This document shows positions 25,362 to 31,832 of a stretch of 64,000 nt of DNA, in pieces. Below the pieces are notes generated by a model. It was not told the DNA's origin and did no database searches. It saw only the letters and a list, made by a program, of their open reading frames with translations. This stretch comes from an uncultured Eubacteriales bacterium (lineage in GTDB: Bacteria > Bacillota > Clostridia > Christensenellales > UMGS416), in assembly GCA_900542005.1 (NCBI GenBank), contig UQLW01000012.1:1-64000 (forward strand). Reading direction: 5' to 3'. Position numbers and translations under genes: made by a program. How positions within the stretch are numbered: position 1 is the first letter of the stretch; each line of letters starts with the position of its first letter.

Positions 25362-26225
25362 TTGCAGGCAATCTTGTTCCATATCCAGCGCTTCAGCCTT
25401 TATGATGGCCCGGGGATACGCACCACGCTCTTTTTCAAGGGCTGCCCCCTCGCCTGCCGTTGGTGCCATAACCCCGAATCCATCTCGCCCCGGCCCCAGC
25501 GCCTGTCCCATCCCAGCCGCTGTGTAGGCTGCGGCCGGTGCCGTCAGGTATGCCCCGCGCCGCCCTGCACCGGCTGCATGGCCTGCGCCGGCGCCTGCCC
25601 TACGGGTGCCCTGGAGGCGGCTGGGCGGGCCTATTCCCTGCAGGAAGCGGCCGACGCCGCCCTTGAGGACCGCCTCTTTTATCAGGATGGCGGCGGTGTG
25701 ACCCTCTCCGGCGGCGAGCCGCTGATGCAGGGCGGTTTTGCCGCCGCGTTGGCCGCCCGCCTTTCCCATGAGGGCATATCGGTCGCGGTCGATACCTCCG
25801 GCTGCGTCCCCTGGCCCAGCCTTGAGGCCATGCTCCCGCATACCGCATTATTCCTCTACGATCTAAAGGCGCTGGATGAGGGGCTGCACCGCCGTCTTAC
25901 CGGCGTATCCAACCGCCTCATCCTCCGCAACCTGGACCGGCTCTGCAGGGCCGGAGCCTGCATACGCATCCGGATCCCCGTCATTCCCGGCTTAAACGAC
26001 GGCGAACTGGAGGCGCTGGCCCGGTACATTGCCCCGCTGCCGGTAGAGGGCGTGGAGCTGATGGCCTACCACGATACCGCCCGGGGGAAATATGAGGCCC
26101 TTGGCTTGCCCTATCCCCTGGAGGATACGCCCCTGCCCACCCAACAGCAGATGGGGCATTGGATCAGCCGTATGAAAGGCCATGGAATCAGCGCCCAATG
26201 CGCTGCCTGGAAAGGAGAAGCATGA
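25362..26225 (+). CDS. Glycyl radical enzyme activating enzyme (radical SAM), pair 2
   Basis: 287 residues, starting at a TTG with AAGGAGGG seven bases upstream. The radical SAM motif CPLACRWC lies at about residues 28-35, followed by a Cys-rich insert (CVGCGRCRQVC and CTGCMACAGAC) for two auxiliary clusters, and SGGEP. It installs the glycyl radical on the enzyme encoded immediately downstream, with which it overlaps by the ATGA of stop and start. Here the activase precedes its enzyme; in pair 1 it follows, so the pairs are not simple recent duplicates of each other as units. Confidence 0.93.
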   Translation: MQAILFHIQRFSLYDGPGIRTTLFFKGCPLACRWCHNPESISPRPQRLSHPSRCVGCGRCRQVCPAPPCTGCMACAGACPTGALEAAGRAYSLQEAADAALEDRLFYQDGGGVTLSGGEPLMQGGFAAALAARLSHEGISVAVDTSGCVPWPSLEAMLPHTALFLYDLKALDEGLHRRLTGVSNRLILRNLDRLCRAGACIRIRIPVIPGLNDGELEALARYIAPLPVEGVELMAYHDTARGKYEALGLPYPLEDTPLPTQQQMGHWISRMKGHGISAQCAAWKGEA

Positions 26226-28324
26226 TGCAACTACCCGCCCCCACTGCCCGCGTCGAAGCCCTGCGGGCCGAATGCCTGAGCCGTACTGTGCCCAACCTGG
26301 AGGGCGCCCATCGCTATCTGGATTTTCTTCGGGGCTGGCAGGCGGCCGCCGGCTGTCCCTATGGCCAGCCCCAGCGGGTGGGCCTGGCCCGCGCCTATGC
26401 CCTGGCCCACGCCCGCCCGGTGCTCTATCCCGGGCAGCTTATCGTGGGCTTGCCCGACTTTTCACCGCTGACCCCTGAAGAAGCCCAAGAGCTGGAGGGG
26501 CTCCGCGCCGTACACCAGGCCATGATCGCCCATGAAGGGCAGATTGCCCATATGGCGGTGGACTATGAAAAGCTGCTCCGCCTGGGCATCGATGGCGTGA
26601 TCGCAGAGATCGAAGGCCGCCGCGCCGCCCTGGACCTCACCCAGGCGGATGATATCGAATCCGAGGCCTTTTACCTGGGGGCGCTGGCTGTATTGGAGGC
26701 GGTGAAGGCATACGCCGCCCATTATGCCCAGGCCTGCCTGGACGAGGCCCGCCGCGCATCGCCGGCCCGCGCCCGGGAGCTCGCCGGGATCGCCGCTACC
26801 CTGCAGGTTGTCCCCGCCTCCGCCGCCCAGGATTTCCGGCAGGCGCTGCAAAGCGTATGGTTTTTGACCCAATGCCTGGAGGGCCTGCATCAGCTGGGGC
26901 GGCCCGACCGGTACCTGATCGAATACTACCGGCGCGACCTGGCCCAAGGGCGTCTGACGGAGCAGGACGCCCTCGAGCTTCTGGATTGTGTCAGCATCCT
27001 GTATAATGACCTCGTGCCCTCGGGCCTTGCGGTGGGGTACATGGTCGGCGGCCGGGATGCCGCGGGCCATGATGCCTGCAACGAGCTCACCCGGCTCATG
27101 CTGCTTACCATTGGCCATACCCGCATGATCTATCCCGGTATCGGCCTGTGCTGCCACGCCGGGCTTCCCGATGATGTCATGGAGCTCGCAATAGAGATGA
27201 TCGCCCGGGGCTGCTCCCATCCCGCTTTGTTCAATGACGAGGTCATCACCCGGGGCCTGCGCCGCCGGGGGCTGAGCGCCCAGCGCGCCTGCCAGTATGT
27301 CCATTCCACCTGCGTCGAGATCACGCCCTGCGCCGCCTCGGCGGTCTTTGTCGCCTCTCCCTACCATAACCTGACCGGCTATCTCCTGGATGTCATGCTG
27401 CCTGAGCCGGCAAGCTTTGAGGCGCTGCTGGAGGCCTATCGCGCGCATCTGGCCCAGCGGATCCGCGAAGAGGTAATCGACCAGAACCGCATCCAGATGA
27501 ACCGCTACCATCACGGCGGCTGGCCGCTGGCCTCCTGCTTTGTCGACGATTGCCTGGCGCGCGGCCGGGATATGGACCGGGGCGGCGCTTTGGTCAACTG
27601 GGTCACGCCCTCCTTTGTAGGTATGGCCAACCTGGCCGACGCGCTGGAGGCCATCCGTATCCTGGTCTATGAGCAGCGGCGCTATACCATGGCGCAGCTC
27701 AAGGCTATCCTGGATGCAAATTTCGAGGGGCATGAGGCGCTGCGCCAGGAAATTCTGCATAAGCTGCCCCACTATGGCAATGGGCAGGCCTCGGTCGACG
27801 GGCTTATCCCCCGGATAACGGGCTGGATCAGGGAGGAATGCGCGCGGTATACCAATTACCGCGGTGACGCCTTCATCCCTTCGCTGTTTTGCTGGATCAT
27901 GCACGAGCAACTGGGCCGCGGCACCGGGGCTACGCCCGACGGCCGCCTGGCCGGCCAGGCCTTTGGCGATGGTTCCGGCCCAGCCCAGGGCAGGGAGTAT
28001 CAAGGGCCTACCGCCAGCCTGCTCTCCTCCACCAGTTGGGACCATGAGCCCTTTCTGGGCGGTATTGCCGTGAATTTTAAGTTTGACGCGCAGTTTTTCA
28101 CCGGCGAGACCCGCCAGAAGATGAAAACGCTGCTGAAGGCCTTTCTGGACCGGGGCGGCTTTGAAACCCAGGTAAATGTGGTCAGCGCCGATACGCTGCT
28201 GAAGGCCCGGGAAAATCCGGAGCAATACCAGGATCTGGTGGTGCGCATCGGCGGCTATTCGGATTATTTTGTGCGTCTATCGCCCCAAATGCAGCAGGAG
28301 GTCATTGCGCGCACAGCCCATTGA
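26222..28324 (+). CDS. Glycyl radical enzyme of the pyruvate formate-lyase family, unknown substrate, pair 2
   Basis: 700 residues. Two adjacent ATGs (26222, 26225) follow AAAGGAG; the second has better spacing and the first overlaps the activase stop. The catalytic motif is STCVEITP (Cys364, Glu366) and the radical glycine is in VRIGGYSDYFV (Gly678). The N-terminus is short compared with choline trimethylamine-lyase or propanediol dehydratase. Residues around the active Cys (HSTCVEITP) differ from the GCVE of hydroxyproline and glycerol dehydratases, so I place it in an uncharacterised GRE clade. The tyrS promoter begins 13 bases past its stop, without an intervening terminator. Confidence 0.9.
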   Translation: MMQLPAPTARVEALRAECLSRTVPNLEGAHRYLDFLRGWQAAAGCPYGQPQRVGLARAYALAHARPVLYPGQLIVGLPDFSPLTPEEAQELEGLRAVHQAMIAHEGQIAHMAVDYEKLLRLGIDGVIAEIEGRRAALDLTQADDIESEAFYLGALAVLEAVKAYAAHYAQACLDEARRASPARARELAGIAATLQVVPASAAQDFRQALQSVWFLTQCLEGLHQLGRPDRYLIEYYRRDLAQGRLTEQDALELLDCVSILYNDLVPSGLAVGYMVGGRDAAGHDACNELTRLMLLTIGHTRMIYPGIGLCCHAGLPDDVMELAIEMIARGCSHPALFNDEVITRGLRRRGLSAQRACQYVHSTCVEITPCAASAVFVASPYHNLTGYLLDVMLPEPASFEALLEAYRAHLAQRIREEVIDQNRIQMNRYHHGGWPLASCFVDDCLARGRDMDRGGALVNWVTPSFVGMANLADALEAIRILVYEQRRYTMAQLKAILDANFEGHEALRQEILHKLPHYGNGQASVDGLIPRITGWIREECARYTNYRGDAFIPSLFCWIMHEQLGRGTGATPDGRLAGQAFGDGSGPAQGREYQGPTASLLSSTSWDHEPFLGGIAVNFKFDAQFFTGETRQKMKTLLKAFLDRGGFETQVNVVSADTLLKARENPEQYQDLVVRIGGYSDYFVRLSPQMQQEVIARTAH

Positions 28325-28337
28325 CGAAAAAACGCCC

Positions 28338-28366
28338 TTGACAGAGCCGCTTTGTTTTGCTATAGT
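28338..28366 (+). promoter_or_regulatory. Sigma-A promoter of the tyrS leader
   Basis: TTGACA (28338-28343), exactly 17 bases, TATAGT (28361-28366). Expected transcription start is near 28373, just before the leader ribosome binding site. Confidence 0.9.
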
Positions 28367-28398
28367 GAGGCAATCATACGCTGAAGGAGGAAAGGGCC

Positions 28399-28494
28399 AT
28401 GGATCGAAGGATGCTTTGTGTCATTTCCGCCTATAACGAGACCTGCGCTTATTATTATGGCAAGCGCAGGCTTTCGGCGTGTCCGCTTCTATAG
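28399..28494 (+). CDS. Tyrosine-rich leader peptide of tyrS, 31 residues
   Basis: A 31-codon ORF with AAGGAGG eight bases before its ATG. Tyr occurs at codon 12 and at codons 18, 19 and 20 (three consecutive TAT), four Tyr in all. The Tyr run lies at the top of a hairpin and 50 bases before an intrinsic terminator that precedes the tyrosyl-tRNA synthetase gene. The short size, strong ribosome binding site, Tyr run and position match classical leader peptides such as TrpL or PheL. The peptide itself probably has no function beyond being translated. Confidence 0.85.
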   Translation: MDRRMLCVISAYNETCAYYYGKRRLSACPLL

Positions 28495-28509
28495 CGCGGC
28501 AAAAAAACC

Positions 28510-28544
28510 AACGCCTGAAGCCTCGAAGCTTCAGGCGTTTTTTT
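28510..28544 (+). terminator. Attenuator terminator in the tyrS leader
   Basis: The perfect 11-12 bp stem (ACGCCTGAAGC / GCTTCAGGCGT) with a six-base loop is followed by TTTTTTT. It stands between the leader ORF and tyrS, so it must be bypassed for tyrS expression from its own promoter. Confidence 0.93.
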
Positions 28545-28567
28545 ATGGGAAAGGCAGGTATTGAACC

Positions 28568-29743
28568 ATGGAGATCCGTCAAGTGTTGGAAAAGATTCTG
28601 GCCCAGGCCACCGGCGTTTACTCGCCCGGGGAGCTGGAGGCCGCCCTGTTCTCCGGCCGCCGTCTAACCGTCAAGCTGGGAGCCGACCCTTCCCGGCCAG
28701 ACCTTCATCTGGGCCATACGGTGGTGCTGCGCCATCTGGCCGCGCTCCAGCGCCTGGGCCATGAGATCGTCTTTATTATCGGCGATTTCACCGGGATGAT
28801 CGGCGACCCCTCCGGCCGCAGCAAGACCCGCCCCGCGCTCAGCTTCGAGCAGACGCGGGCCAACGGCCAGAGCTATTTTGAACAGGTCACCCGCATCCTG
28901 GACCCGCGTCAGACCCGCATCGAATACAATTCCCGCTGGCTGAGCTCGCTGGATTTTGGCCAGGTGCTGGCGCTGGCTGGGAAGACCACGCTGGCCCGGA
29001 TCCTGGAAAGGGATGACTTTGCCAATCGCTATGGGCAAAGGGAGCCCATTGGGCTCCATGAGCTGCTCTATCCGCTGATGCAGGGCTACGACTCCGTCGC
29101 GGTGGGGGCGGATATTGAGGTTGGCGGCACGGACCAAACCTTCAACCTGCTGATGGGCCGCGACCTGCAGCGCGATTATGGCCAGCAGCCGCAGACCGTC
29201 GTCACCTTCCCGCTGCTGCCCGGGCTGGATGGGAAGGAGAAAATGAGCAAATCCCTGGACAATTACATCGGGATCAGCGAGCCCGCCCCGGTCATGTTTG
29301 AAAAATGCATGAAGGTGCCCGATCCCCTGCTGGCCGATTACTTTGCCCTGACCAGCGACGTGCCCGAATCGGAATGGAAGCCCTTGATCCAGGCCGACAT
29401 GGTGCAGGCCCATTACTGCTATGCCCACGCCATCACCGCCCGCTACTGGGACGAGGAAGCCGCCAACGCCGCTCAGGCCCGTTACCGGCAGATCGCCGCC
29501 GGCGGGCTGCCCCAGCAGCTTCCCTGCCATACGCTGCCCCGGGGGCCGGTCGGCCTGGTGGCGCTGATGCGCGCCTGCTCCCTGGCCGAATCCAATTCCC
29601 AGGCCCGGCGCCTTATCGCTGCCGGTGCTGTCCGGATCAACCGCGAACCGGTCACGGACCCTGAGCTGATGCTCCCCGGCCAGGAGCCGCTGGTGATTTC
29701 CCGGGGAAAAAACCATTTTGTCCGCGTTTGCTTCACCGATTGA
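28568..29743 (+). CDS. tyrS: Tyrosyl-tRNA synthetase
   Basis: 391 residues. It charges tRNA-Tyr with tyrosine in the cytoplasm. The class I signatures are HLGH (about 47-50) and KMSKS, the Tyr-binding region is LLYPLMQGYDS with GADIEVGGTDQ, and the C-terminal S4 RNA-binding domain is complete (NSQARRLIAAGAVRINREPV). With about 390 residues and the HLGH form it resembles the TyrZ-like second bacterial subgroup. The ribosome binding site (AAAGGCAGG) is weaker than most here. Expression appears controlled by the Tyr-codon leader upstream. Its stop codon is only four bases from the stop of the convergent kinase gene, with no terminator between. Confidence 0.96.
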   Translation: MEIRQVLEKILAQATGVYSPGELEAALFSGRRLTVKLGADPSRPDLHLGHTVVLRHLAALQRLGHEIVFIIGDFTGMIGDPSGRSKTRPALSFEQTRANGQSYFEQVTRILDPRQTRIEYNSRWLSSLDFGQVLALAGKTTLARILERDDFANRYGQREPIGLHELLYPLMQGYDSVAVGADIEVGGTDQTFNLLMGRDLQRDYGQQPQTVVTFPLLPGLDGKEKMSKSLDNYIGISEPAPVMFEKCMKVPDPLLADYFALTSDVPESEWKPLIQADMVQAHYCYAHAITARYWDEEAANAAQARYRQIAAGGLPQQLPCHTLPRGPVGLVALMRACSLAESNSQARRLIAAGAVRINREPVTDPELMLPGQEPLVISRGKNHFVRVCFTD

Positions 29744-29747
29744 CCGG

Positions 29748-30257
29748 CTATCGGCGCGCCTCAAGGTGACGCAGCGCCGCCTCCAGCGTCTCCTCCGGGC
29801 TGAGCCCATCGGTCCATAGCTTGACGGTATCCATGTCCTGGTAGAGCGCCAGCCGGTCGACGCTGGCCTGCGCATCCTCCATCCGCCGCAGGCCAGCGGC
29901 CGCATCCCGGGCAAAGTGCGCCCGCAGCTGCTGGGGCGAAAGCATGAGCGTAAGCCGTTCCAGCTTGAAGCTTATGTCCGCCAGCGGCTCAAGGATGCTG
30001 TCAAAGATCGCCGGTTGGTGGATAACCCAGCAAAAAATCACGTTCTCAAAGTGGCTGTTGGTCAAAAATCCCCGCAGCAGGTGCACGATGTGATCCACGA
30101 CCATCGCCTTGTTTTCCTCATCCACGATAAAGGGATCCATTCGCCAGCACCAGTCCCCATCCAGGTAGACCGCCGCGGGCAATGCCTTGAGCAGCCCCTC
30201 GCACAGGGTGCTTTTGCCTGCGCCCATGGTCCCGTTGACGATAATCAGCCGTTTCAT
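29748..30257 (-). CDS. P-loop kinase-like ATPase (AAA_33/zeta-like small kinase)
   Basis: 169 residues. It opens with a beta strand and a classical Walker A, MKRLIIVNGTMGAGKST, followed by a YLDGDWCWRMDPF segment resembling the substrate-binding DGD region of small-molecule and polynucleotide kinases. A lid-type Arg (RAHFARDAAAGLRR) and a helical C-terminus follow. It overlaps the methyltransferase gene by the ATGA of stop and start and therefore shares the attenuated leader. Small P-loop kinases of this type include antibiotic phosphotransferases (chloramphenicol phosphotransferase-like) but also nucleotide and RNA kinases. The substrate is not identifiable. Confidence 0.8.
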   Translation of the reverse strand: MKRLIIVNGTMGAGKSTLCEGLLKALPAAVYLDGDWCWRMDPFIVDEENKAMVVDHIVHLLRGFLTNSHFENVIFCWVIHQPAIFDSILEPLADISFKLERLTLMLSPQQLRAHFARDAAAGLRRMEDAQASVDRLALYQDMDTVKLWTDGLSPEETLEAALRHLEARR

Positions 30258-30910
30258 GCCTCCTCATCCCTCCGCTTCGCCGTCATGACCACCGTATTCT
30301 TCTCGCGCCACCGAAGCGCCGGCTCATCAAGCCCGGCCTGCGCCATCAGCGCCATATCATGCTCCGCTGTCAGCGGCGTATCAAAGTGATATACGCCGGG
30401 CTCCTGGGCATTCAGGGCCGCGTATTCGGCAAAGCACTGCGCCTCTGTCGCATCGTTGGGCGCGACAAAATCGGTCAGCACGAAGAGCCCGCCCGGCCGC
30501 AGCGCCCGGCGGATACGCTCAAAAAGCCCGCGCTTACGCTCTGGCGTGAAGTGGTGCAGGCTCTGTACCGACACCACCGCGTCAAAGGCCGCTTCCCCCA
30601 GGGGCAGGTCAAAATAGCTGCCCTGGCGCAGCGTAAGGGCCCTGTCGGGGAATTTGGCCTTCAGCCGCTCCAGCATCTTGGCGGACAGGTCGATCCCCGT
30701 CACCTCCGCCTGGGGCATCCGGCGGAAGATCGCTTCCAGCTCAAGCCCCGTCCCGCAGCCCAGATCCAGCAGCTTTATATCCGGCCGCAGGGGCAGCATC
30801 TGCGCTGTCACCTCATAGTACCGGTCCGCCCCGTCGACATATTGCATCATATGCGCCTCATATTCGTCAACCCGCGCGTCAAAAAACGCGCCCATATATT
30901 CCAGTTCCAT
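30254..30910 (-). CDS. Class I SAM-dependent methyltransferase behind an attenuator
   Basis: 218 residues. SAM motif I is LLDLGCGTGLELEA (about 50-63), motif II VTGIDLSAKML, and motif III/IV FDAVVSVQSLHHF with PGGLFVLTDF. This is the small-molecule methyltransferase layout (Methyltransf_11/25) without an rRNA-binding domain. The ribosome binding site AGGAG at 30917-30921 begins directly after the T-run of an intrinsic terminator, and a leader with a three-codon ORF precedes it. It is translationally coupled to the kinase downstream. Because the leader looks ribosome-sensing and an AAC(6')-like gene is next door, a detoxifying methylation of a translation inhibitor is a reasonable but unproven guess. 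Confidence 0.85.
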   Translation of the reverse strand: MELEYMGAFFDARVDEYEAHMMQYVDGADRYYEVTAQMLPLRPDIKLLDLGCGTGLELEAIFRRMPQAEVTGIDLSAKMLERLKAKFPDRALTLRQGSYFDLPLGEAAFDAVVSVQSLHHFTPERKRGLFERIRRALRPGGLFVLTDFVAPNDATEAQCFAEYAALNAQEPGVYHFDTPLTAEHDMALMAQAGLDEPALRWREKNTVVMTAKRRDEEA

Positions 30911-30921
30911 GCTATACTCCT

Positions 30922-30955
30922 AAAAAAAGTCCTCTTTCCCAGCCGGAAAGAGGAC
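30922..30955 (-). terminator. Attenuator terminator in the methyltransferase leader
   Basis: On the minus strand GTCCTCTTTCC (30955-30945) pairs with GGGAAAGAGGAC (30940-30929), followed by T7 (30928-30922). It abuts the ribosome binding site of the methyltransferase gene. Confidence 0.93.
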
Positions 30956-31050
30956 GCAAAACAACCCCTGATAGGAACAGGAGGCTTCCATCTTGATCTT
31001 TCCGGCACAGCAAACAACGCCCCTACAACGGGCCCCATGCAGCGAAAAGA

Positions 31051-31062
31051 TCAACCGATCAT
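31051..31062 (-). CDS. Three-codon upstream ORF (Met-Ile-Gly-stop)
   Basis: ATG ATC GGT TGA with a perfect AGGAGG (31075-31070) seven bases upstream, in a leader that starts about 20 bases before. The ORF is far too short to be a protein, yet it has one of the best ribosome binding sites in the window. Its stop codon lies inside the anti-antiterminator arm. Minimal uORFs with this function are known in leaders that respond to ribosome-targeting antibiotics in Firmicutes. Confidence 0.75.
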   Translation of the reverse strand: MIG

Positions 31063-31091
31063 AGGTGAACCTCCTACTATGATATGAAGTT

Positions 31092-31121
31092 AGTATAACA
31101 CGCGGTCAGCGTGGGAATCAA
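31092..31121 (-). promoter_or_regulatory. Promoter of the attenuated methyltransferase-kinase operon
   Basis: Minus strand TTGATT (31116-31121), 18-base spacer, TATACT (31092-31097). Expected start is near 31085. It begins eight bases after the stop codon of the acetyltransferase gene. Confidence 0.75.
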
Positions 31122-31128
31122 GCCTTCT

Positions 31129-31659
31129 CTACAGGCGCTTACCCATCAGGATATCGGGCTTGCCCTTTCCATTGGCATCGGGGATCACGCCGATGACAGT
31201 ATACCCCATCCGGCGGTAGAAGCCCGTAGCATGGCTGCCGCTGTCAAAGCGCTCCAGCTTCTCCGGCAGTCCCTCGTACAGCTCGCAGCCTGATAGGCTG
31301 GTGGCAAAGGTTTCATCGTCGCAGCCCAGCATCATGGTAAGCCCGCTGCGCACCCGCGCCACATTTTCCAGCGCGGTAATGAGCATCGCGCCTACGCCTT
31401 GGCCCCTTCTGTCCTCCCGCACCACCAGCGGATGCAGCTCAAAGACCCGGCCGCCGTAGTCCGGCATGATGCCGCCCCATGCGATCACGGTATCCCCCTC
31501 CGTGATGGCCAGGATGGAATTCTGGGGAATGTCCAGCTCCTCGACCGTCTCCATGGCACGCTCCAGGGTCGGCCAGCCCTGGGGCAGGGCGTCGGTGAGG
31601 ATTTGGGCGCACATCCGCTTCTGTCCGGCGCTTAAAGCCAGCATATTGATAATTTCCAT
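31129..31659 (-). CDS. GNAT acetyltransferase, AAC(6')-like (aminoglycoside 6'-N-acetyltransferase family)
   Basis: 176 residues from the ATG at 31659 (AAGGAG upstream); an upstream in-frame start is rejected. The segments FELHPLVV, the acetyl-CoA loop RRGQGVGAML, MLGCDDETFATSLSG and the C-terminal GVIPDANGKGKPDILMGKR closely resemble AAC(6')-I enzymes, which acetylate the 6'-amino group of aminoglycosides. Size is right for the family. It lies upstream of, and on the same strand as, the attenuated methyltransferase-kinase operon, with no terminator between. Whether it confers resistance is unknown; many chromosomal relatives are silent or act on other amines. Confidence 0.8.
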   Translation of the reverse strand: MEIINMLALSAGQKRMCAQILTDALPQGWPTLERAMETVEELDIPQNSILAITEGDTVIAWGGIMPDYGGRVFELHPLVVREDRRGQGVGAMLITALENVARVRSGLTMMLGCDDETFATSLSGCELYEGLPEKLERFDSGSHATGFYRRMGYTVIGVIPDANGKGKPDILMGKRL

Positions 31660-31688
31660 AGTCGGCTCCTTTTTATCATGTTGCCTCC

Positions 31689-31717
31689 ATTGTACATGAA
31701 CGGGGGAGAAAATCCAA
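31689..31717 (-). promoter_or_regulatory. Promoter of the AAC(6')-like gene
   Basis: Minus strand TTGGAT (31712-31717), 17-base spacer, TACAAT (31689-31694), about 30 bases before the ATG. Confidence 0.75.
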
Positions 31718-31756
31718 TGGGGAATTTTCATTCCGCGCCGGGCATCCAAAAAACGG

Positions 31757-31785
31757 TGGAAAAAATAGCTCCACTGTGATATACT
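31757..31785 (+). promoter_or_regulatory. Probable promoter of the CorC/HlyC gene
   Basis: TGGAAA (31757-31762), 17-base spacer, TATACT (31780-31785). The -35 is poor, the -10 is good. The box overlaps an in-frame GTG at 31776, which argues against that codon as the start. Confidence 0.55.
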
Positions 31786-31832
31786 GTATTCTGTCTCATT
31801 TATCTTTTCGACTGACAAAGGGGGAATATTGC

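Larger units (their letters stand above)
28373..28544 (+). promoter_or_regulatory. Tyrosine leader-peptide attenuator of tyrS
   Basis: Four segments are visible. Segment 1 (28442-28450, ending at the Tyr codons) pairs perfectly over nine bases with segment 2a (28462-28470). Segment 2b (28468-28480) pairs over 13 positions (11 Watson-Crick, one G-U, one mismatch) with segment 3 (28511-28523). Segment 3 otherwise forms the 5' arm of a terminator (28511-28521 with 28528-28538) followed by T7. A ribosome halted at the Tyr codons would cover segment 1, free segment 2 to pair with 3, and prevent termination. A ribosome reaching the stop at 28492 would cover segment 2 and allow termination. No T-box motif is present. 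Inferred from sequence complementarity. Confidence 0.85.
30922..31085 (-). promoter_or_regulatory. Ribosome-sensing type attenuator leader with a three-codon uORF
   Basis: In transcript order: segment 1 (31054-31044, containing the uORF stop codon) pairs over 11 positions (one G-U) with segment 2 (31003-30993, GGAAAGATCAA). Segment 2 extended upstream (31006-30997, GCCGGAAAGA) pairs perfectly over ten bases with 30951-30942, which is most of the 5' arm plus the loop of the terminator. The 1:2 pairing therefore permits termination, and the 2:terminator pairing prevents it. A ribosome held on the three-codon ORF would cover segment 1 and favour readthrough. No SAM riboswitch or T-box consensus was found. 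Inferred from complementarity. Confidence 0.82.

Noticed and set aside
26462..28225. Open frame of 587 codons antisense to the second glycyl radical enzyme
   Set aside because: Same reason: no ribosome binding site, Gln/His/Gly-rich composition typical of antisense of GC-rich coding DNA, and the other strand encodes a recognisable enzyme.
28325..28567. T-box riboswitch upstream of tyrS
   Set aside because: The leader is only about 195 bases and lacks the conserved T-box sequence and the stem I layout; a Tyr-rich ORF with alternative hairpins explains it better.
30847..31038. 63-codon frame spanning the methyltransferase leader
   Set aside because: It reads through the terminator hairpin and out of frame into the methyltransferase gene, and has no ribosome binding site.
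30911..31090. SAM riboswitch upstream of the methyltransferase
   Set aside because: No SAM-I/II/IV core sequence or four-way junction pattern. The uORF with nested complementarity accounts for the structure.
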